From assembly GCA_963825305.1 (NCBI GenBank), contig CAWGTA010000009.1:558001-622000 (forward strand): 64,000 nt of DNA, in the 5' to 3' direction. Positions 58,280 to 64,000 of the stretch are shown here, one piece after another. This DNA comes from PSRJ01 sp963825305 (GTDB lineage Bacteria > Acidobacteriota > Terriglobia > Bryobacterales > Bryobacteraceae). Position numbers and translations under genes: made by a program. The notes below the pieces were generated by a model. The model saw only the letters and a program-made list of their open reading frames with translations, ran no database searches and had not been told where the DNA came from. How positions within the stretch are numbered: the stretch's first letter is position 1; the number at the start of each line of letters is the position of its first letter.

Positions 58280-58304
58280 CACAGGCCGGGAGGCCTGTGC
58301 TACG
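58280..58304. repeat. CACAGGCC-GGCCTGTG palindromic repeat
   Basis: An 8-bp perfect stem (58280-58287, 58292-58299) around GGGA, followed by CTACG. It matches the element at 35991. The CTACG part holds the TAG stop of the YkgJ-type gene (58300-58302, minus strand), so the repeat has moved right up to, or into, the gene end. Confidence 0.7.
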
Positions 58305-58827
58305 TAACGCAAAGCGCAAGGGCTACTGTGGTATCCCCACGCGCACCGGTGGTCTTCTCCAACTCTTGCAGCAGGTCGCTTTCCAAAGTGGGGTCGATCT
58401 CCACCGCGCAAGCGGCTATCTCTTCGTCAGTAGCGCCGCGGAAACACAGTTCACAGACCGCTAGAGACTCTCCGCCTGGCTCGCGCACGGCCGGGCCGAA
58501 CATCCGGCAAGTGATGGGTCGTGCGGCATACAGGTCACACGCGCCGGTCTCGGGATCAAGGGCGGGACACGGGTCGTCCTCGCCGGTTTCATCTAGGGCG
58601 TCCACGGATGCGCGGGCACGGCGTAGAACGCGCGCGGCGCGCTCGGGGTCGTCCGTCTGCAACTCGGCCAGACCCGCGCGCAAGCGCAGCGCATCCAACT
58701 GGGTAATGGGAAATGGCCCGAGGCAGCAGTCGTGGCAACCGATGCGGCACGCCAGCCACGATCCGCTCTTACGCACGGCCTCCGCCATGGCTTGATCGAC
58801 GATTTGCACCAACTGGCCGCCTCTCAC
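58300..58827 (-). CDS. YkgJ-type cysteine-cluster protein
   Basis: 175 residues. The metal-binding cluster reads CRIGCHDCC near residue 27, then CPALDPETGACDLYAARPIT and CRMFGP, and a later CELC, the layout of the zinc- or iron-chelating YkgJ/UPF0153 family. Precise function unknown. The GTG at 58827 is used; the final residues (ALCVT) are encoded by bases adjoining a palindromic repeat. It is divergent from the ATP synthase operon. Confidence 0.82.
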   Translation of the reverse strand: MRGGQLVQIVDQAMAEAVRKSGSWLACRIGCHDCCLGPFPITQLDALRLRAGLAELQTDDPERAARVLRRARASVDALDETGEDDPCPALDPETGACDLYAARPITCRMFGPAVREPGGESLAVCELCFRGATDEEIAACAVEIDPTLESDLLQELEKTTGARGDTTVALALCVT

Positions 58828-58915
58828 GCGGTTGACTGTCCCTTCCGCAGAATGCTAACCTAACGTTCTTAAAGACATTTCAAGTACGTCGCCATCTCTC
58901 CTCTTTATATAAGAC

Positions 58916-59365
58916 ATGGACGTTATACTGCGCGACCTGGGCGGGATTCTGCTACGAGCCGTCCCAACGTTTTTTCTGGTCATCTTCCTGCATTTCTATC
59001 TGAAGAGCGTTTTCTTCGGCCCGGTGCAGCAGGTACTCAAGAAGCGCTACGAAGCCACCGAAGGCGCGCGCAAACTGGCCGATCAGAGCCTGGCGCGTGC
59101 GGCGCAAAAGACCGCCGAATTCGAGGTTGCCTTACGCGCAGCTAAAGCGGAAGTCTACCACGCGCAGGATGAACTGCATAAACAACTGCAGGAGCAGCAT
59201 GCGGCGGAGCTCCAGGCGGCGCGCAAGCAAGCCGAGGCCTTAGTTGCGCAAGCCAGGGCGGATCTGGCCAAAGACGTGGAAGCAGCCAAGGCAGGCTTGG
59301 GGCGCGAGAGCGAGCTGCTGGCTAACCAGATTGCAGATTCCATCCTGCGCCGGAGCGCGGCATGA
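58916..59365 (+). CDS. atpF: F1F0 ATP synthase subunit b'
   Basis: 149 residues. One N-terminal membrane helix (VPTFFLVIFLHFYLKSVFFG) followed by a long, continuous, highly charged coiled coil. It lacks the signal-peptide-like start of the second b protein and lies first in the F1 operon. Two unequal b-type genes in tandem mean the stator is a b/b' heterodimer, as in cyanobacteria and some proteobacteria. The stop overlaps the next gene by four bases. Confidence 0.88.
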   Translation: MDVILRDLGGILLRAVPTFFLVIFLHFYLKSVFFGPVQQVLKKRYEATEGARKLADQSLARAAQKTAEFEVALRAAKAEVYHAQDELHKQLQEQHAAELQAARKQAEALVAQARADLAKDVEAAKAGLGRESELLANQIADSILRRSAA

Positions 59366-59964
59366 AGCGCGCGATACGCCCGGTTTTGCTTCTTTGCTGC
59401 AGCGGTGTGTTCCTGACCGCTTTTGCTCAAGAGAGTGAGCAGGGTAAAAAGCCCGAGAGTTTTTCCGAAAGGTACGAACTGGAGCTCAAGTGGGCCAACT
59501 TCCTGATTTTGGCGGGCGGGCTCGGGTACCTGATTCAAAAGCATGGCGCCCCGTTCCTGGCAGCCCGTTCGCGCAAGATTCAAGAAGATATCCGGGGGGC
59601 GGACGAGGTCCGGCAGGACGCGGAGCGGCGCGTGGCGGAAGTGGATCGCCGGCTGGCCAGCCTGGACTCTGAGGTCGCCGGCTTGCGCGCGGAATCAGCA
59701 AAAGAAGCAGATATGGAAACGGAGCGGATGCGCCAGCAAACGGTGCTCGACATCGCGAAGGCGCGCGCTCAGGCGGAACAGGAAATCGCCGCGGCGGGCA
59801 AGACAGCACGCGCGGAGTTGAAGGAATACGCCGCCGAACTGGCAATCAACCTGGCGGAGCAGAAACTCCGGGTCCGCATGAACCCCGCGACGCAGGAATC
59901 CCTGGTGCGCGGCTTCGTGCGTGACGTCGAAAGCCTCTCGCCGCCGGCCCCAACGCAACACTGA
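59362..59964 (+). CDS. atpF: F1F0 ATP synthase subunit b, with signal-peptide-like N-terminus
   Basis: 200 residues. A hydrophobic N-terminus (IRPVLLLCCSGVFLTAFA, then QESEQGKK) resembles a cleavable signal. A second hydrophobic helix (WANFLILAGGLGYLIQKHG) is the true membrane anchor, and the rest is the stator coiled coil ending in VRGFVRDVESLSP. The c subunit at 26358 has the same kind of leader. A processed leader would place the mature N-terminus outside, which agrees with b topology. Overlaps atpH by one base. Confidence 0.88.
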   Translation: MKRAIRPVLLLCCSGVFLTAFAQESEQGKKPESFSERYELELKWANFLILAGGLGYLIQKHGAPFLAARSRKIQEDIRGADEVRQDAERRVAEVDRRLASLDSEVAGLRAESAKEADMETERMRQQTVLDIAKARAQAEQEIAAAGKTARAELKEYAAELAINLAEQKLRVRMNPATQESLVRGFVRDVESLSPPAPTQH

Positions 59965-60518
59965 TGACACTTTCTGCCGTAATCTCGCGATACGTTGAAG
60001 CCCTTGCGGACGTGGTCACTGCAAGCACTTCCGCTATTCGGCCGGAGGTTGCGCTCGAGGATTTGCGCGCTTTCGATGCCGCCCTGGTTTCGTCACACGA
60101 GCTGCGGAACGCCTTACTCTCACCGTCCGTACCGGCCAGCCGGAAAAGGGCCGTAGTGGGACGGATTGCCGATCAACTCCAGCTATCGCGAACCATCCGA
60201 AATTTCCTCTTTGTTCTGATTGACCACCGGCGCATCGCCGAGGTGCCGCAGATTCTGCCGGCCTTCGAGTTGGTTCTGGACCAGCGCCTGGGTTTCGCGC
60301 GCGCCGAAGTTTCATCGGCCGGTGAGTTGAGTGAGGCGCAGCGCTCCACGCTCAATGGGAAACTCGAGCGGCTGACCGGGAAGCGCATCCGCATGCGGTT
60401 CACCGTGGATGAATCGCTCATCGGCGGGGTGGTGGCGCGACTCGGCTCAACGGTGTACGACGGCTCCCTGCGCAGCCGGCTTCACGGGCTGGAGCGCCGC
60501 CTGGCCGCGGAAGATTAA
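59964..60518 (+). CDS. atpH: F1F0 ATP synthase subunit delta
   Basis: 184 residues. Connects the stator b/b' to the top of the F1 head. An N-terminal six-helix domain (ISRYVEALADVV, SSHELRNALLSPSVPASRKR) is followed by the C-terminal strand pair (LTGKRIRMRFTVDESLIGGV, LGSTVYDGSLRSRL), where DxxLIGG..xRxG and DGS are typical. Eighteen bases to atpA. Confidence 0.94.
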   Translation: MTLSAVISRYVEALADVVTASTSAIRPEVALEDLRAFDAALVSSHELRNALLSPSVPASRKRAVVGRIADQLQLSRTIRNFLFVLIDHRRIAEVPQILPAFELVLDQRLGFARAEVSSAGELSEAQRSTLNGKLERLTGKRIRMRFTVDESLIGGVVARLGSTVYDGSLRSRLHGLERRLAAED

Positions 60519-60536
60519 GCGTAACGGAAAGGATTT

Positions 60537-62076
<1,540 letters not shown>

Positions 62077-62084
<8 letters not shown>

Positions 62085-62934
62085 TCTGATCGATATCCGG
62101 CGGCGCATCCGCTCGGTAAAAAACACGCAGCAGATCACCAAGGCCATGAAAATGGTTTCGGCGGCGAAGTTGCGGCGTGCGCAGGACCGTGTAATTGCGG
62201 CGCGTCCGTATTCGGCGTTGATGGCCAAAGTTCTGGCCAACGTGGCAGCGGCCGCGGCGGTGGATCCGGATGCGGGCGCAAACCCGTTGGTGGCCGAGCG
62301 TCCGCAGCAGAGAATCCTGCTGGTTCTGGTCACCAGCGACAAAGGTTTGGCCGGCGCATTCAACAGCAACCTGATCAAGGGTGCGCAGCGGTTCATCGCC
62401 GAGCACCGTGATGCCGAGGTGACTTTGGAACTGATCGGGCGTAAAGGGCGCGACTTCTTCCGCAAGCGCGCGGCCCGCATCTCAGGCGACTACATAAACC
62501 TGGCCGCCAAGCCGGCTTACGAACAGACCGCGCCGATCGCGCAAAAGGCCATGGAGATGTACCGCAACGCCGAAATCGATGGCGTTTATCTGATCTACAA
62601 CGCGTTCAAGAGTATGGTGGCGCAGCAGCTCACACTGACGCGTGTGCTGCCCGTGGAATTGCCGGAGCGGGCGACGCCGGTGGACTACATTTTCGAGCAG
62701 CCGCCGGTGCAAATGTTGGACGCTCTTCTGCCGCGGTACGTGGAGATGGCGTTTTACCGCGCTCTGCTCGAATCCACTGCCGCGGAGCACGCAGCGCGCA
62801 TGACGGCTATGGAAGCGGCCACGTCGAACGCGTCGGAGATGATCGAGAAGCTCACTCTGTACATGAATCGTGTGCGCCAGGCCAGCATTACCAAGGAAAT
62901 CATCGAAGTGGTCAGCGGCGCCGCCGCAGGTTAA
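62077..62934 (+). CDS. atpG: F1 ATP synthase subunit gamma
   Basis: 285 residues. The rotor shaft: N-terminal helix IDIRRRIRSVKNTQQITKAM followed by KMVSAAKLRRAQDRV, a central Rossmann-like domain (LVLVTSDKGLAGAFNSNLIK, LIGRKGRDFF) and the C-terminal helix EMIEKLTLYMNRVRQASITK, KEIIEVVSGAAA. All are standard. Six bases separate it from atpD. Confidence 0.97.
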
Positions 62935-62940
62935 GGACAT

Positions 62941-64000
62941 ATGGCAACAAGCACTCATGCAGTTGTAGTCGGAAAAGTAGTTCAGGTGGCCGGTCCGGCC
63001 GTGGACTGCCAGTTCGCCGAAGGGCAGATCCCGGTGATTCACACCGCCATACGGATCACCAGCGAAGGCTTTGACGTTCCCAACCCGATCGACATCATCT
63101 GCGAGGCGGAGCAGCACATCGGCGAAGGCCGCGTGCGCACCATCGCACTGCAGCCCACCGAGGGACTGGTGCGCGGCATGAACGCCATCAGCCTGGGACA
63201 TCCCGTGCAGGTTCCCGTAGGTCAGGAGACGCTGGGCCGCGTATTGAACGTGATCGGCGAGCCGGTGGACCAGATGGGTCCGGTGAACGCTAAGCACTTC
63301 TATCCCATTCACCGGCAGGCGCCATCGTTCGAGGAGCAGTCGACCCGCCTGGAAATGTTTGAAACCGGCATCAAGGTCATCGACCTGCTGGAGCCTTATT
63401 TGCGCGGCGGGAAGATCGGGCTGTTCGGCGGTGCGGGCGTGGGCAAGACTGTCATCATCATGGAGCTGATCAATAACATCGCCATGAAGCACGGCGGCGT
63501 TTCGGTGTTCGCAGGGGTGGGCGAACGCACGCGCGAGGGCAATGACCTGTGGACGGAGATGCAGGAAAGCGGCGTTATAGACCCGCACGATTTTCACAAG
63601 TCCAAGTGCGCGCTGATCTATGGCCAGATGACCGAGCCGCCCGGGGCCCGTTTGCGTGTGGGACTGACAGGCCTGACAGTGGCAGAGTATTTCCGCGATG
63701 AAGAAGGCCAGGACGTGCTGCTGTTCATCGACAACATTTTCCGGTTCACGCAGGCCGGCTCGGAAGTGTCGGCGCTGCTGGGCCGCATGCCCTCGGCCGT
63801 AGGTTATCAGCCGAACCTGGCCACCGAGATGGGCGAGCTGCAGGAGCGCATCACATCCACAAAGAAGGGTTCGATCACTTCGGTGCAAGCGATCTACGTG
63901 CCGGCCGACGATTACACCGACCCGGCCCCGGCCACGGCCTTTGCGCACCTGGATGCCACCACCAATCTCTCGCGCGACATCGCGTCTTTGGGCATTTACC
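62941..64000 (+). CDS. atpD: F1 ATP synthase subunit beta (3' truncated by window)
   Basis: 353 codons are visible from ATG 62941; the frame is open at the window edge. Catalytic subunit: the P-loop GGAGVGKTVIIMELI, the catalytic Glu in GERTREGNDLW, the Walker B strand VLLFIDNIFRFTQAG and the conserved GRMPSAVGYQP. Missing are the last 120 or so residues including the DELSEED region. atpC probably follows outside the window. Confidence 0.97.
   Translation, partial: MATSTHAVVVGKVVQVAGPAVDCQFAEGQIPVIHTAIRITSEGFDVPNPIDIICEAEQHIGEGRVRTIALQPTEGLVRGMNAISLGHPVQVPVGQETLGRVLNVIGEPVDQMGPVNAKHFYPIHRQAPSFEEQSTRLEMFETGIKVIDLLEPYLRGGKIGLFGGAGVGKTVIIMELINNIAMKHGGVSVFAGVGERTREGNDLWTEMQESGVIDPHDFHKSKCALIYGQMTEPPGARLRVGLTGLTVAEYFRDEEGQDVLLFIDNIFRFTQAGSEVSALLGRMPSAVGYQPNLATEMGELQERITSTKKGSITSVQAIYVPADDYTDPAPATAFAHLDATTNLSRDIASLGIY

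Overview
The window looks like a chromosomal segment of an acidobacterium of the Solibacter/Bryobacter type. The diagnostic proteins are a long Ig-repeat secreted protein ending in the Solibacter-type C-terminal domain (14281-17688), an acidobacterial VWFA-related protein (37218-38258) and a PEP-CTERM protein (17787-18620). The base composition is GC-rich. Intergenic spaces are full of palindromic repeats. LpxB implies a lipid A-containing outer membrane. No tRNA, rRNA, CRISPR array, prophage or transposase was seen.

Layout. 1-3.3 kb: 3' end of serA, two divergent degenerate receiver-domain genes, then a biotin carboxylase (frameshifted here) with its biotin carrier. 3.4-9.4 kb: DUF4331, DUF4198 and a HupE/UreJ-like membrane protein, followed by a Fur-family regulator and an FHA-GAF-SpoIIE phosphatase. 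9.6-14.2 kb: a VOC protein, then a LiaF-like membrane module with a LytS/LytTR two-component pair. 14.3-18.6 kb: two secreted surface proteins. 18.9-26.2 kb: an M1-peptidase-like protein without zinc ligands, lpxB, two small unknown genes, a DUF1998 helicase and a PilZ protein. 26.3-28.9 kb: F0 part of the ATP synthase (atpE, atpB, atpI, atpZ, minus strand) with hemD upstream.

29-41.6 kb: a hybrid histidine kinase; a cysteine-biosynthesis operon (CysM-like, JAMM protease, and a CysO-like/E1/rhodanese fusion); a Rieske oxygenase and a PhyH-like dioxygenase; GNAT, HIT and VWFA proteins; an S24 protease-like protein; mutY; xseA. 41.6-47.3 kb: NUDIX, epimerase and glycosyltransferase genes, then sdhCAB. 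47.3-54.2 kb: PilZ, ankyrin and a broken Uma2 gene, then glnE, MOSC and glnA (nitrogen assimilation and its adenylylation control). 54.4-58.8 kb: a BrnT/BrnA-like pair, a secreted ankyrin protein, a 14-TM drug exporter and a YkgJ-type protein. 58.9-64 kb: second ATP synthase operon (b', b, delta, alpha, gamma, beta), cut by the window end.

Points that stand out: (1) a sulfur carrier with an internal Gly-Gly fused to its own activating enzyme, next to a JAMM protease and a CysM-like enzyme; (2) a c subunit with Na+-type ligands and signal-peptide-like N-termini on both b and c; (3) an M1-like protein lacking all zinc ligands; (4) two adjacent receivers lacking the phospho-acceptor Asp; (5) at least six families of palindromic intergenic repeats, one of which supplies the end of a coding region; (6) two single-base frameshifts (accC, liaF-like) and one deletion pseudogene (Uma2).
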